A stretch of 64,000 nt of DNA. It comes from Pyrocephalus nanus (lineage: Eukaryota > Chordata > Aves > Passeriformes > Tyrannidae). The translations under genes were made by a program, and so were the position numbers. Under the pieces are notes generated by a model, which worked only from the letters and a program-made list of their open reading frames with translations, searched no databases and was not told the origin of the DNA. The stretch spans positions 75,140,200 to 75,204,199 of the forward strand of contig CM076259.1 of the NCBI GenBank assembly GCA_038380795.1. Reading direction: 5' to 3'. Shown here one piece after another: positions 24,301-39,000 of this stretch (the first letter of the stretch is position 1; each line of letters begins with the position of its first letter).

Positions 24301-27300
24301 ATCATCCCTTTGAAGAGCTAAACACTTATGTAAAACATTAGCAATCGAGATTTATGACAGCATGAGAACTGACAACATTGTCTGTGCAAGTTTGTTAAAA
24401 ACAATGAGCAAAAGAAAAATTATATGTGTGAGTTGCTAGCGTCCCTTTGCTGCTGTCATATGAAAATCAAGTGCTATGGCATAGTATTCCTTAAACTCAC
24501 TGTCATTTATTCTTATTTACTATCATTTAGGGAGCTATAATAGTAAAATAAAGGTTGCTATCATGATCAGAGATATAAGAAAAAAAGGGGGGAATAGCAG
24601 TTTGCTAAAAATTTTATTTTTTTCTTTTAATTTAAATATTACTTTTCTCTCTGGCATTTACTTTTGTGATCTACACAATATTTTAGTCTCCCTTTTAATG
24701 CTACCATCGGTCAAACATATTCTGAGATGATAAAACAAGGGTGGGTTAAACATTGATATGTCAAAGTGAGTCTGAAGCCTGCATTTTTGAAAAACAAAAA
24801 ATTTATTTAATGTAATTCTCTTTAGTGGTCTCATTAAAGCAGTGATAAAATTCAGACTCTACTGGAATCAGATGGTTTTCCCATTCTTTTGCATGATGTC
24901 AGCATTTCATTTACAGATTCAACATTGTATTTCAGACAGAGAGTATTGGGTCAACTTTTCCCTTTACTCTGTCTCCCATCTCCTAGAGACTGCTATTGTT
25001 TTAAGAGGAGGAGAAGATGATCATGACCATTCAGTGGTCATTAATTCAGATTATCTTTGTATACATTCAGGTTATGAAATATAGGAGCTAAAGACTTTTT
25101 TCTGTTTCCAAAGACATTCTAACACAACACAAATTCCACACCAGATGACATCAAAAAAGTGGAACAGTGAGTACAGCTTGCAACAAAAATTAAATGCTTT
25201 GTAATGCACTAAGAAAAATTACCAAAAAAACCCCATTAATATAATTATTTTCTTTAAAACAGAGAATACCTTTTCTGTTTTTCTTTACCAGTTTCACTTT
25301 CTGTTGCTTTTCAGCATCAAAAAGTAAAGAAAAGGAAGGCATAGAGAAGAAGAAGAGTAGGAATATAGGAGGAAAAAGACAAAAAGGGAAAAAAATATGA
25401 AAATATTAAAAATAAATTGATAAGTAAGGAAATAATTCAAACTTTGAAATTATTAACTTTTTAAAAGGAAAAAAACCCTAGAACCACAAGCGAGTTCTCT
25501 CTCTTGTCTGAAGCTATAACTCTGACTAGACACTCAGACACCACTCTTTGCCAAAACATGCTGGTACACAATCCACTAAAATCCAACAGTAAAAATATTC
25601 TCATCTTGGTTTTCTTTCTTTGGCATATGTTTCAAACACAGAGATCCTAAAATGTAATCACTGTTCTCTGATGAGACTTTCAAGAAGCTGTCATGTCTTC
25701 TTATTCACTCATCAGTGGAAGCAAGGTCTGGTAGCAAATCCCATGCTGTTTTCCAGAAGAGTATTTAAAGCGGGATGTATATTCTCTGGATAAATATCCT
25801 GAGAAGTTTCTATCACTAAAAACCCTGAAACATTTTGAGAGCTCATTTGCTTATGAGCACAGCATCTGCAGGAATGATGAAAGTTTATGCACTTGCTTGT
25901 AAGGGGAGGGAAAAGTGCCATCAGTTTGCTCCATGAAAGGTTTATTCAGCCAGCTTATTTCTACTGCATGTGCTAGCAGGCCCTCTATCTCCCTGCCTGG
26001 AGTAGAGTTAGCTTTAAGCTGTCCCTTGTTACTTATTTTTGCCTCTAGCAGTTTAATCTTAGGTCATTCAGTGGTCAAACTAATGTATATGTTTCTGAGA
26101 TATGGCTGTAAGCCATATGGAAGAAGCAATACGCTAGCTCGAGATTATAGAAAAGCACAGTATACTTTCTTCCTCTTTCAGCTTTAATAAGGGGGAGGAA
26201 GATAGATTATTAAGACCTACATTTTGGGCCTATCCTTGGGGAAATGAGTGGAAAAGTGAGATTTTATGCATGAACAAAAGGATTCAATTAAAATAAACTA
26301 ATGAATTTTTCTCCTGACTTACATGGAAGCCAAACATTAATTGTGATGTCTCACTGTTTTTATAACATGTGATCTTAAGGATTTAAGATTATCAATGTAA
26401 AAAAAATTCGAATAGTTGTTAGCAAACCACATTTAAAAAAAAAAAAAAAAGAAAATGGTATGATTTTATTAGATGATTCTGTAGATTATATGTAAACAAA
26501 GAGTTTATCACATATTATCACTCCATAGGAGTTTCAAGATGGTCATGTAATCTGTGGGGCAGAACTGATCCTGGATTTAGACCCTCTTTTGGCGTGTCTT
26601 TCCTTAATAAACAGGTAACTTTATTCGGACACAGTGTAAAAAAGGAGTCTGTCATTACAAATTTGTTTTTCAAGTACATTATATAACACTTTCACATTCT
26701 TTTTTGAAATATTTTCTCTGCTGGGCCATACTTGAACAGATATTTTCAGTCATTTTGCTGACATTGGTGTCATTTTTGATAAAATGCAACTCAGTTTTGG
26801 TAATGAAACCAATATAGAGCATATTTTGTCACTACTGCATCTTGACATTTGAAATTACACATTCCAAGTCACATAATATAACCATATTATGTTCAGAAAA
26901 AGGAGAATTTATGTTTTTATTTCTCCTCTGAAGGAATTATCCAGAAACTGGTTAGATCATATGCACTGCCTAATTACTGCGTTCTTAACCATAACAGCAA
27001 CGTTTACTTTCTCATCAATAAAGCCCTTGCAAACAGTCAAGTCACTTGTTTGGAATAAATGATTGGTTGACCTCTGATAGCTGTGGAAGAAAAATCTATC
27101 AGCACAAAGATACCACATTTGAAGAAGTCCCTGTATTGCAGATTGTTTAAAGAAAAGAGAAAAGAGCCGAATCTTTCCATATTTTTTCATAAACATCATC
27201 TACAAGTCATTATTAGATGATTGGTTCCACACTACATGAACTTTGGTCTGACAGATTTAATTCATATTTTTTGTTGAGTGATTTGTTCTATTTTCAGGCT

Positions 27301-30300
27301 TCTGTTCCTTTATTATTTAATTCTTTATGTAGTACCAATTCGAGGAAAGGGGGGGGTTGAGGTAAAGAATTTAGAACCAGTCCAGAAACAATAAATTCAA
27401 GTTTTCTATGGTATAATAACAAGACTAGGAAACACAAACTGAAACTGCACATACTAAAATGTACCCTGAACAACAGAGGTGCCAATGGAATTGACCACAC
27501 ACAGGAATCTGGTGCTATTTGACATTGTTTAAGGCATCCAGGACCCCGCAAAGAGGTGCCAGATATTTTGCCGGTGGCCTTTGTCCTTCTGGAATTGCAA
27601 ATCAGGGTCAGGAACAATAGCCTAGGGTAGTCCAAACAGCACTAGGCATCTTTGATTAGACAGTGCAATGTCTGTTGGTACAGCACTTCCTTTTGCTCAT
27701 TTATCTTGATGAACTTGGAGCTTTGCTCTGTTATTGAGTAGTTCCTACCTGAGCCATATCTTGCAAATTTAAATGTTTTTCTGGAGTTTTTAAAATTTCG
27801 TTAATTTACTATTACTCTTATCTACGACTTCACCTCACTTGTATACTTCTATTATCATGTCCATAGGTTATTTCTACAACAATACTGGATGTTGCTATTT
27901 TATTCTCAATGATAAATTTTTACTGACTATTTTTGTATTTGTTAATAGCTGAGAATGCAGAAATTATTATACTGTCAAAGATAAGCACAATTTTAGAGAC
28001 TTTTGATAGCCTCAGATTTTCTATACTAAGACACAATTCATGTACTTACAGAGAGATTTTGTACAACTAACTGCATTCCCCTGAAGAGAGCTAACTCCAT
28101 CACAAATCTGATATACAGAATTCTGAATCACTTCTTACTTTCGTGTTAAATTTCCCCATGGTTTTCTTTACTACTTTACTGGGTTTAATTGTCTTTTTGC
28201 TCAGCTCAAAACACCATGAGCTTTACAACAGACAACATCTTTTAGTGACAGTGTTGTTTTGTTTTGCTTGAATAAGAGGTGGCATTTATGTTCTATTAAA
28301 GGCAGAAGGCCAGAGGATAAAAAAGAGGATTTGTTTGTTTGTTTACATTTGCTAGAGTCCATTATGTGATGCAAAGTACACAACACAGTGGTAGACACTG
28401 CACTAACACTATGTGGTGCATTATGAAAACCTTTTATCACATTGGGAAATAAAGGCAGGAGATTGTGTCACAGTTTATTGGACATAAAACAGTCAGCCAT
28501 CTCACTATGATTGAAGGAACAGAGTTTATAAGTGCAAGTTCCTCCAGGTCTGTGTGACATGATCACTGCTGGAATGCCTTGAGAGCTGGAAAGGAGAATT
28601 CACCCTGCAGGAAAGTCTGACACCCTTTTGCGTCTCTCCTGTGGACTAAGGAAAAATACTGCATAGTGAGCCAACTCCCTTTTCCTTTTACCTCCTTTTA
28701 TAGAATATTCTTTTCTTTCAGCAAACAGGCAATAATACCTTGTGCTAAGGCACAGTAGGAGTGGATACTAATGTTTACTCATCCTCTGTTGTTTGTATAT
28801 ATGTAAGGTCAATGACGAATGAGACTTGGGCATAGATTTATTTAAATTCTATTTTTAAATGACAGCTTACTTAATTCTTGTTTGAAAGACAAGACAAAAT
28901 TCTTCCATTTCAGGACTTATCAAAGCATCACATTAGGTTAACCTCTAGTGCTATTCCCCATAAAACTCTGATAAGCATGTTTTAATAGTTCACAGTCAGC
29001 TAGGGTAAGATATTCACAGAGAAAAGCACCATGCTGTTTCTCAAGAAATAATGTTCCCTGCAAATCAATAGCATTTAAAATACCAGAGTAGATGAGTATG
29101 TGGAATTCACTAGTTGTGCTTTAAAAGGAGGTACAGTCTGCTTTGAGAAAGGATTAGCCACAAAGTGTATTGGTATTTTTATTCACACTACACCTGCTTT
29201 TATTATTCAAGTATCGTGCAACACTGCATGCTAGCAAGTGTTTAAAGAGGGTAAAAAGTGTTTAAAGCTGTATTTATTTACATCTTGCTCAAAAAAATCT
29301 ACTTTTTTTCTAATGCATTATTTTCTAAAAATTCTACTTTCCAGCTATCAGTATTTTGATAAAAAAAAGATAACTTTCTTTCTTGGATCTTTTGAAAAGC
29401 TTTGCTAGAGAATTTTACAAGTCAGAGGTATATTCTTTCTACTCCACATTTGATTCAAAGTCTTGTTAAAACAACATCAAGTTCGTCATCTGAGTTTTAG
29501 TGCCTTTTCAACGGAGAATGTACATCAAGAGTGTGCTACCCTTTATCTTTTTCCTAAATTTGAATTAATAATTATATGATTATTCAGAAGCTTTCTGAAT
29601 AACTGGAATATTTTGGCCTTGTGTGGCAACAGTAGTTAGTGGATTAGAAGTTTTCCACTGTTAATTTAAACTATCAGTGTGACAAGATTATACTTTCTTT
29701 TTCAGTTGTTCCAAGTTTTTTTATGAATGTAATGCGCTACTTCATCAGAAATAGCTATCTGAGAGCTTTGCAAGCAACTCAACTGTAAAATTTCTCTTGA
29801 GACAAATTTTAGATTCCAAAGACTGTATCAGCACAGGGGGTTGTATTAAAATTGAAATTAAAATACAGCAGTAACTTTAGTTTCTAATGACACACCAAAA
29901 AGCTAAATTGACAACAATGGGAACATAGAGGAACTGTTCACCTGACAATATAGTATACAATAACCATGGATTAGATTCTCACAAACTTTAGCATGAAAAC
30001 AATGCCCATTAAAGCATCCATCTGATTTTAAAGTTTTTGTGTCACACGAGTGTTAGATATTCATTTTAACATAAGGTGAGATTTTCATGATTATAGAACC
30101 TGGAACATTAAGGAGAGCCTCTTGATATTTGGACATAGTGCTATTATTCCTGGAAGAGGGTTTGAATATGACCATATTCTTCATCCTAATTTTAGGTGTA
30201 CAGACATGCTCATTTCAGAGTGAAAGTACTTATGAAATATGAGGCATAAAGGCTAAGGCTTTATACACCTCCCTTGGATAAATTGTTTTTTGTCATGAAT

Positions 30301-32992
30301 CTATAATATTGCCCATGCTGTTGTAACATTATAGAAGAGCAGAGATAAAGGATTAACTACATAAAGTATTGTCTCCCTCTAATTAAAGGCTTTTAGTACT
30401 GAAGATTCACTGATTTTCTTCTTAACATTTCAGTAATAAGTCATCTTTTTTTCGTGTGATATGATAAGATCATTTCTCTGCACCATCTTTTTGACACAGT
30501 ATTCTTGTGTTATGCTCTATAGAGTGTTTGTGGTTTGCTGCTGCCCTATCAGTAAAGGAGATTGTTACAGAAATACTGCATACATAGCTGTACTAAGAGT
30601 ATATTAAGCATAGAATATCTGACTCAGTTTCATATTGTAACATTTAAAAAAGCTTAAAAAAATAAGATATTTTCCTTTTGCGGAAGCATCATCAATGATG
30701 CATAAAATAGGAACTTGGTGTATTAAAAAGGTTCATAACATTACAGGGTTTAAGATGGTACATAAAGTTGGAACGTAAATGTAAATACAAGATGGTGCAA
30801 AACTCCAAGACTGTGGAAGTACATTACTTTAGATTTTAAAAAGAAGTCATTCTCGTTTGTAGGGAAGAAACATCATACATGCTTATGCTGCATACCAGAG
30901 CAACTGAGCTGACATAGACCTGATTGAATTTGTTAGGCTCAGTGTTACACCAGGTAGACTTATCAGTGCACACTTAAATATGAATTGTCTGTACCAGCCT
31001 ATTGCTGCACCCTGGTGAACACACTGAATCCATTATTACCTGGGCATTGCACCAGACTGCTACCATGTTAATGAGTATGTTGCATGTACAGCTTATATTA
31101 GAATGAAAACTGGCTCACAGAGCAGCAGTTTGAGCCTGTATTTCCAGTCCAAGGTGTCTCGCTCTACTTTTTGTCAGTAAGACTATAAACAGATAGATCC
31201 AAACTGAAATGACTTGCAAAAGTTTTGCACCAGGCTGCAGTATGAAATTACTGCAAATTCAGAGGATCGTGTCTTTAGGGAACTGTTCGTCCCAAAAGGG
31301 CATAAATCCTAAGTTATGGCAGATGTTTTCAGCTACCAAAGTACTCAGAGTCCAAAGAAAGGAGGTTTTTAATGTACTTTCCTAGCAATTTTTGTCCGTG
31401 AAATAGACAAGTAATAGAATTTAGCCTCTAAACTCAGTTTGTCCAAGGCAAGACCAACCCTCTACTACAGCTGTGTTGCAGAAGCATTCCAAAGTGAACG
31501 TTTAAATAATGCAAGCATATATTCACTATCTGGAGTTTCATTTGCTTATGTTTCATTTAATATATCCATGAATTTATTTAAACAGTCAAGCATATATAGA
31601 AAAAAAATCCTAAAATGGAAAAGTAGGGAAACGGAACATCATTAATGTTGAAGTAAAACAGTGTTTGTATAATAAACATAATGAAATTGAGTCAGTGAAA
31701 TAGAGGAATTAATTGGTAGATTTAAAACAGAAGCAAAAGTAAAGCTTCCTGTTCTGGTTTCTACTGGCAATAAGTACAGTGAAAGCAATTTTGAATTAAG
31801 ATATTTTCCAGTTTCAATTCAGTCATAAAGGAAGATCCATCAGATTTTCTTACAAAGCAAGAAAGATGCCATTTGTCTCCCCATTTCTGGGCTTCAGTGT
31901 TGCTGTATGTACCACCTGCTGGTTAATAACGTCAGAAGACTCATCCTTTCTGAAGAGAAACTTGCTTTTTGTTAAAATAACCAGCACTGCAAATAGAAGT
32001 AGCTTCTCTCTGTGGTTGAAGTCTGCTTTCTGTTGTGTTTGCTACAAAATCGTTGCTCTGATAATTTGGGAGGCTTCCAGTGGGCATGCTATGATGTTCT
32101 GCTTTCTGCAAAGCCTGTCATCCTCCAAAGAAGGAAGTAGAGGCAATTATATCCAATCTCTAACATGCATTCCATATCTTTCCTAAAAGGAGAATTTTTT
32201 TGTAGCAAAAGCACTGTGGTATTTTTCTTTGTGTTCATAAAGAGAGCTAGTAAAGCATTTTATTGAGGGCTCTGCTCCCACACTACATGGCCAGCAGCAT
32301 GAGGCTGAATAACACTGAGCCTCAGCACTGGCATGGATGTTGGAGGACGTCCTAATGCTCTACAGCTGCCTTCAGATGTGCTAGATATGCTTTCAGACTG
32401 GGGTACTGGGATGTGAAGGCAGTTTAAAATCAATTGGGACCTAAAATGAAAAAGGGATAGGGATCAAGCAAGGAAAAGAGTAAAATAGCAAGGCTGAGGT
32501 TGACACCAAACAGCTGCCTTTTGCTCCTCCACAACGCTGAATCTTCTCAGAGTTGTGACAAAACAGATGAACTAAAAGTGGACTCTTTATCATAATCATC
32601 ATTTCCCTCCCCTGAAACTTCTTCCTGAAAGAGAGGACATTCTGGTGGATGGATCTTTGGTCTAATCTTACTACGACCATCCCTGAATTATTTTCTGAAT
32701 GCCGATACGAGAATACAAGAGTTTCTACAGCAATTCCACTTAGTTCATAGCCTTGCCTTTCTAATCCATTAACTAATCTCCTAAAAGTGATCATCCAAAA
32801 ACTCATCTATGCAAACTTTAGGTAAATGTGAAGGAGCAGAATGTACAGTGATGCTTGCCTGCTTGAAACAGTCCGCCTTCTGTTGATCTGAAGCAGTCCA
32901 GTGTCTATTTCTTTAGATTTCAAAGCTGACAATCTGCTTTTTCTTCATGAGCTTAGTAATTTCTTAATATCTTGGAGTGATGGGTGTAATGG

Positions 32993-32998
<6 letters not shown>
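21324..32998. other. No gene seen; long AT-rich non-coding block
   Basis: About 11.7 kb without a recognisable exon, RNA gene or transposon. It holds minor simple repeats: A14 at about 22710-22723, a short TA run at about 23126-23138, an imperfect (ATG)n at about 23595-23613, a mostly purine tract at about 25318-25395, A16 at 26435-26450, and G7 at about 27350. The pair of AAGTGTTTAAAG copies at about 29238-29270 is another short local duplication. Open frames up to about 121 codons (32441-32806, minus) have no domain signature. Old, highly diverged repeats may be hidden here. Confidence 0.5.
26435..26450 (+). repeat. A16 homopolymer
   Basis: Sixteen A residues in an AT-rich context, with no sign that it terminates a retrocopy. 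Confidence 0.85.

Positions 32999-33029
<31 letters not shown>
32999..33029. repeat. (TA)15 microsatellite
   Basis: Fifteen uninterrupted TA dinucleotides plus one T. Perfect (TA)n is self-complementary, can form a cruciform or hairpin, and mutates quickly. A small 61-codon frame with an alternating Ile-Tyr stretch runs through it and is an artefact of the repeat. Confidence 0.95.
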
Positions 33030-33032
<3 letters not shown>

Positions 33033-36000
33033 AAAGTCCCCTTTCATGTCAAAATACATGCTGACTCCACTTCCTCTGCTGAATAAGGATTTCCAATTTA
33101 ATTTCTCATTTTGGTGATTCCATTTCAAATTCTTCTCCAGCTCTCTCTTTCATTGAGTTCTAGTATATTTAATTTCTCCTTAAACAGAAGTCATTGTGTA
33201 CAGATCTTCAATAAAACTTGTTTATTTTCTCTATATCTGTATTAGCTCTACTGTACTCTTATCACAAAGAGGAATCAGAAGTCCATATATTCAGGACTCA
33301 TCACATTACTATATAAAGATTATTTCAGATTTTTTTTCTGTTTATTGTTTAATAGATCTTAAAATTTCCTTTTTTAAAACAATGACCATTAAACCAAAAT
33401 TTTCATATAACCATCTCTAGTGAAACATAGCTTTCATCTCTAAACAGTACCTGTTTAGAATCAGTCACTGTATGTAGTTTGGCTTGTGTTCCTACGTGTG
33501 CTTATTTGCACTAATCAACACTGAATGTCATTTGCCACTTTATTTATATAGTCAGTCAATATTTTGACATCCTTCTGCACACCTTTACACTAGTTTTTTA
33601 CTTTTATTATCCTGAATAATTTAAGGTTAGCAGCAAATTTTATTCTCACTACTTACCTTCTCCTTCAGATAATTAATGATTATGTTGAACAACACACACT
33701 AGGAGAAAGAGGAACCACATTTAAATGCCTTCTATTGGGAAAAGGACTGCTTATTTCATAGTTTGTTCCCAAATTTTTTATCTGATGTGACTTATATATT
33801 TAGGTGGGTTTTTTTTCTTTTTAGTTTAGTTTCATGTTTTCTTTAATTTGTTTTTTTAATAGTCTTTCTAGGATACTCTGAAATTTCTCTTGAAAATTTA
33901 AAAAGTATGGTGCTAGTTTTTGTTTATACGATGTTTTATGCAAGATTTTTTTCTGGAAAAGCTTTGTTGATTTATTCCCTTCAAACATAGTTTTCATTGT
34001 GATTTTTATAATACCATGTATTCTGGAATAATGTTCTTTTGCCCATGCAATGTCCTGCTGTTACAGCAATATTTCAATACATCTGAACCTTCAGTTCTAA
34101 AGACAAAACGTTGAGCAATAATAGTTAATAATTATGTGACAGTCAAGGTTGTGATCCAATGTGTCTCACCTGGTTTAAAATGTATATACTGAATCATCCA
34201 GTTTCAAGACTACTGTCTGCTAAAATAATGCAGCAATCCTGTAAGTGTAGGTATTTTTTTCAAAATTTTCTCCTCAAATTTGAAGGATGGTAAAGGTCAC
34301 TTAAGGTGGGTATCCACTGTACAGCTACTGAATACAAGATTGTTTGAAGCTACAATTTGCTTTCTGATAAAATAATTCCCGAACATCATTTAATAGGTGT
34401 AGCTGGTCATTCATCTAGGAGAGTATTAGTACTAATTGTCTTATAGCCTGAAGTTGTGGAATGTATTCAATGTTCACAGTGAAGACTGCATTTGCGTAGA
34501 TATAGTCAGTGTACTTCTCTTTTAAATGAAGGGTAACCTTTGCCTGATAAACTCACGCTTGCTTTGTAAGCACTAAAGTACTGGGAAAATTCATTATCCC
34601 AATGAGGGGTGAACAAGTTAAGAGGTAGGGAATATTCTGTTCCCATATAAATAGCAAATAAAACAGAAAAGAAGAAAGAGATATTAGGAAAAACAGCCAA
34701 ACAGATTTAGGAATTTTAAGAAGAGTGAACTACCAAATAGGTCTCTTGGAAGGTTGTATAACCTTCATTCAGGCAAGTCTGTCAGGAATTATTTAAGGAT
34801 ATCTGAGGTAACAGGTGGAGAAAGGTTTGACCATATGATTACTTGCATTTCCTACCGACTAATTTTTTTCTGATTCTAATATAACGTTTAGTCATCCTCA
34901 GTAAGCTCTTTTTTTTTATGTTAAAAGTAGATTTATAACCTTAAGATAAACAATTTAGTCACTTTTTTAGGCACCATGTGCATGTCACTGCTGCTTCTTT
35001 TATCTGTAAGATAGCTGTAATTATGTCAGATCTTCTTCCTTGTTTTGAAGTTTTTTATTTAGCATTTGTTTCAAACTGCATAGATGGAGCTTTAGAGACT
35101 CTTGTTCTGTTCATGTGTTAACAATCCAAACAAGCATTTTGTCACACAGCTGGAAATTCATAGACTCATTTTAGTTTTGCATGTTTTGCAGTATTTGCTC
35201 ATAATAATAGACTGTAGACTCCTGAACTGTTTCCACAGAAAAGACAATTCAAAATCTGGTTTCATCTAGTATTTCTCCCTTGCAGAGAGTGGAATTCTGC
35301 TCAGATACCTAAATTCATTTACCTAGATGGATATGCCAACTACCACTTGAGATGTTGTAGTGTTTCTAAGATATTCACACAAGGCTGGCAAAAATTACAA
35401 GAGCCATGGGAAGTCTGCACCTTTGGAAGGAGCAGCTGAAAAGCCAGAGAGGATGTGTAAGGGCATCTGAGGGCAGTCAAATAACACTTTCAACAGCTGA
35501 TAGATCACTCACTGAATTTTGTTTTTCTTCCTTCACACTATCACTCTATGCTAACAGTTTTAGCCTTGTTGAAAGAGCTTTTGCATTTTACTTGTTCTTT
35601 ATTTGCATCCAGATGCATTTTAGCGTAGAAACTCTTAAGTATCCAAATATCCATAGTGATTTGCAAGGTGCAATCCACTTTCACAATAGATCTGCAGTGA
35701 CTTGCTTGCTTATTATAAGCAGACATAAACAAACACATATTCCTTGTAACTAGTCCATGAATTAAGAGTTTACAGGACTTCTCAATATGTCAGGGCACAA
35801 ACAGTAATGCTCTTATGCCTCTGGATGAAATAGTTTATGGAATTATCTCTCACAGCTGCCTGTTTCCAGCCTTGCAGCTGAGATGCCGTAACTGATCATG
35901 TTAATTTCCAGTCCATTTTGTGCAAAGTGAAATAGATTAGTTTAATCTAACACTGGAGCTGTTTTAAACAGATTTACTTCTTTGTGTTGAAATGGAGGAG

Positions 36001-39000
36001 GTTTTTCCAGTGAAACAGCTGTGACTCAAATCATTGTTACATGGAAATGAGTAAAACTAAGAAAAGAGGAGACATTTGAGTAAACAGTACATATCAAACT
36101 GAGATTTAGTAAAAAAGTAATGAAAGTTTTGCTTTAGAAAAAAACCCTTTGATTTCTTATATTGTTTGCCACACACTCCATATTGTTTAAAACACATTTT
36201 CTGTCTGATTAAATAAATTTTTCATTTATTAAGTCAAAATTAGCTCTGATTTGCTCTCTAAAGTTCTCCTAGACCCATCATTTCCTTTACAACACTGACA
36301 TTTGCAAAGTCACAGAATAATTACATCCAAATTTTTTTCAGAGCTGTAAAAAATTGACCATAAGTAGCCTGAACAACTAGTCATCAGTTGCTTTGTAAAG
36401 ATGTAGCAGAGCAAATACATCCTCTTGGAAGAAGCCTGTCACTATTGTTTCGTATTTCTCTTATTTTTTTCAATTCCTTTTGGTTGTTTTGATTCATATT
36501 TCCTATGCTGAGGCTCTATATTCTATTCTTAACTTCCCCATCTAAGTTCAAAGAGGTTAAGGGAACTGATTTTCCTTCTTTCTTTCTTCCTGGCCTATTT
36601 CACAGGCTCAGTTATTTCCCTTTGGAAACTGAAATTCAAACATTTTCAGTGGAGGAAGCATTAAGTGTTGTGTATATTCTTCATCATCTTAAAGACTTCC
36701 TGTACCTGCACACATTTATATTCACAAACATGAACATACATAGCATGGCAGCAGAGATAGCACAATTGTGCACTGAGAATGTCTGGATCCATATAACTTC
36801 TTATTTATTGTGAAATACGATGGATTCCAGTGCAAGCATCTTTCACACACCACACACACCAAAACTCTGCTGTCTGTTTTTCACACAATGTAACTAACAC
36901 CATTAAAATAAACCAGTCCTTACCAGCTCCAAGACAAAAAAATCAAGCAGCTTATACTGAAGGTAAAAAGGGCAGAGGGCATGTCAAGTCCAGAAAATAC
37001 TTGGATGTGCTTGCAGCTACAGCTGGATGCTTCATGGCCACAATTAATTAAGTTGGGACGGCTGCTGGATTGCCCTCTGAGGAACATCAACAGTTATAAG
37101 AATGAACTACATTCAGTTGCTCAAAGCCTAGCAGGCTATGTCCTGCTCTCAGATATATATGTTTTGCCATCTGGACTAAGACAATGCAACGTACCTGGGC
37201 ATCAAACCATCAGCCAGTAGGAAACGCCACCTGCTTCACAATTTATGACACACCCTCTCGCCAAATGAATCTGCAACTGCAAACACAACCAATTCTCTCA
37301 TGTGCTTTTGTTTCTCAGAATACTGAAATATGGTGGAGGTGAGTTATTTAATCAGGAACTCCCAGAGCTCTGGGACAGTCACTGCACCTGATGAACTAGT
37401 TTTTTTGAGAATCCACTGTGACTGATCGTGGAGAAATCTAAACTGACAACGACATCTTTGTGGATGCAACATTATGGGGTTTAGTCTATATATTAGTGGT
37501 CTGAAAGTATTTCTGAGAAGCTGAGAATTTTAAAATAGCATTAGGTCCAACAGGCTGTGGCCTGCATAAATATGTTGTATATGTATACACTGAGGATTTT
37601 GACCACTTCTTTCTCTGAAATTTTATTCTCAACTTCATTTTTATATAAACAAAAGAAATTTTCTATGTTCACTAAGACTACCTAGCAAGGGAACAATATC
37701 AGTAAAAGTGAGTGCTTAAGGTTATCTAATCACTGATTTAATCATAATATGGATCAGCTAGGTGAAAAGGGGTTACTGGAAATACCTTACCTTTCCCTTT
37801 TGCTTTTTTACTTTTCTAAAGCCTTGAAATAGAAAATAAACATGTTAGACTGAGATCAAGCCTAATAAAATGTTTAGAGTTTTGTTTTGTTGCATTTTTA
37901 ATGGAACTACTTCAAGCATTGTCAGAGTTTGCCTCCTGATGACCCTTGGTAGATAGATTACAAAGACAACACTAATATATTAAAGTATGAGGCATATGAA
38001 TACCTTCCTTTGAAGTTTACTTCACTGACCTCAGGAATGGGCAAATGAACACAGCTATTTTTCTCCTCTAATCTAGTTTTTTTGACTTCTAGGTTGCATC
38101 CACTCTGTGCTAGCCTAAGAATAAAGAAAAACTGTCTCTAAAATCAAGCATCCACTTTTGATACACCTTTGAATAAAAGCAACCTAACCATTGTATTCTG
38201 TTTCTCAGGCTGGTAAAAGATTCTGTGATGGAGCTTTGATCTTGAATTTTTACTTTCCCAATTTGTCTGTCTTCTTTCATTCTAAAATCAAATGCAGTTA
38301 TCAGACAAGTCCAAGGCTTCTTTTCATCCTGGATATAGAAAAGAGCTCAATCTGCATCTAAAAGCATGTTCAAGCCATACAGTTCGTTCCCATTATAGAG
38401 ACAGATACTGAATTATGCAACAAGTTCCCAGTGAGCAATTACATTTTAATCACTGTAAAGATTTTTTTCTGCAAAGACACTTCTATAGATGATTTATTTC
38501 AAAAGATAAGAACTGTGCCCATATAGCTTAAATAGGAAAGTGTTCAATTTCCCCCAACAAATTTCCTGGCAGGCAGATTGTTTGAGGAGACCAGTAACTA
38601 ATAATTAAACCACCTTTTCTTAAAATTTATTTTCCTTGTTTTTTACAGTAAATCTTTAACACAGCATGACCTATAGTAGATAAGTCTTAGTCTACAGTTA
38701 CATTTGGTCACTTGTTGCTTGCTTTCTTGGATTAGAAACTCCGTGAATTATTTTTACTTTTCATAAATGGATTGTGGTGTTTACAGTAGTTGCCTTCTGT
38801 GCAGTTAAACTGAGTAACCATATAGTAGTACAAAGAATGGCTGAAAATAGAAGGATATTATAGAGGAATGTTTCAGTGCATTTAATGTCAAAACAAAGGT
38901 TTTACTCCAGGAAAAATAAATGTGATATTGTTCAGAATTATCAATTTGCTTATCATCAAGCATAAGACATAGACTGTGTAAGTTAAGGCTTAAATTCAAA

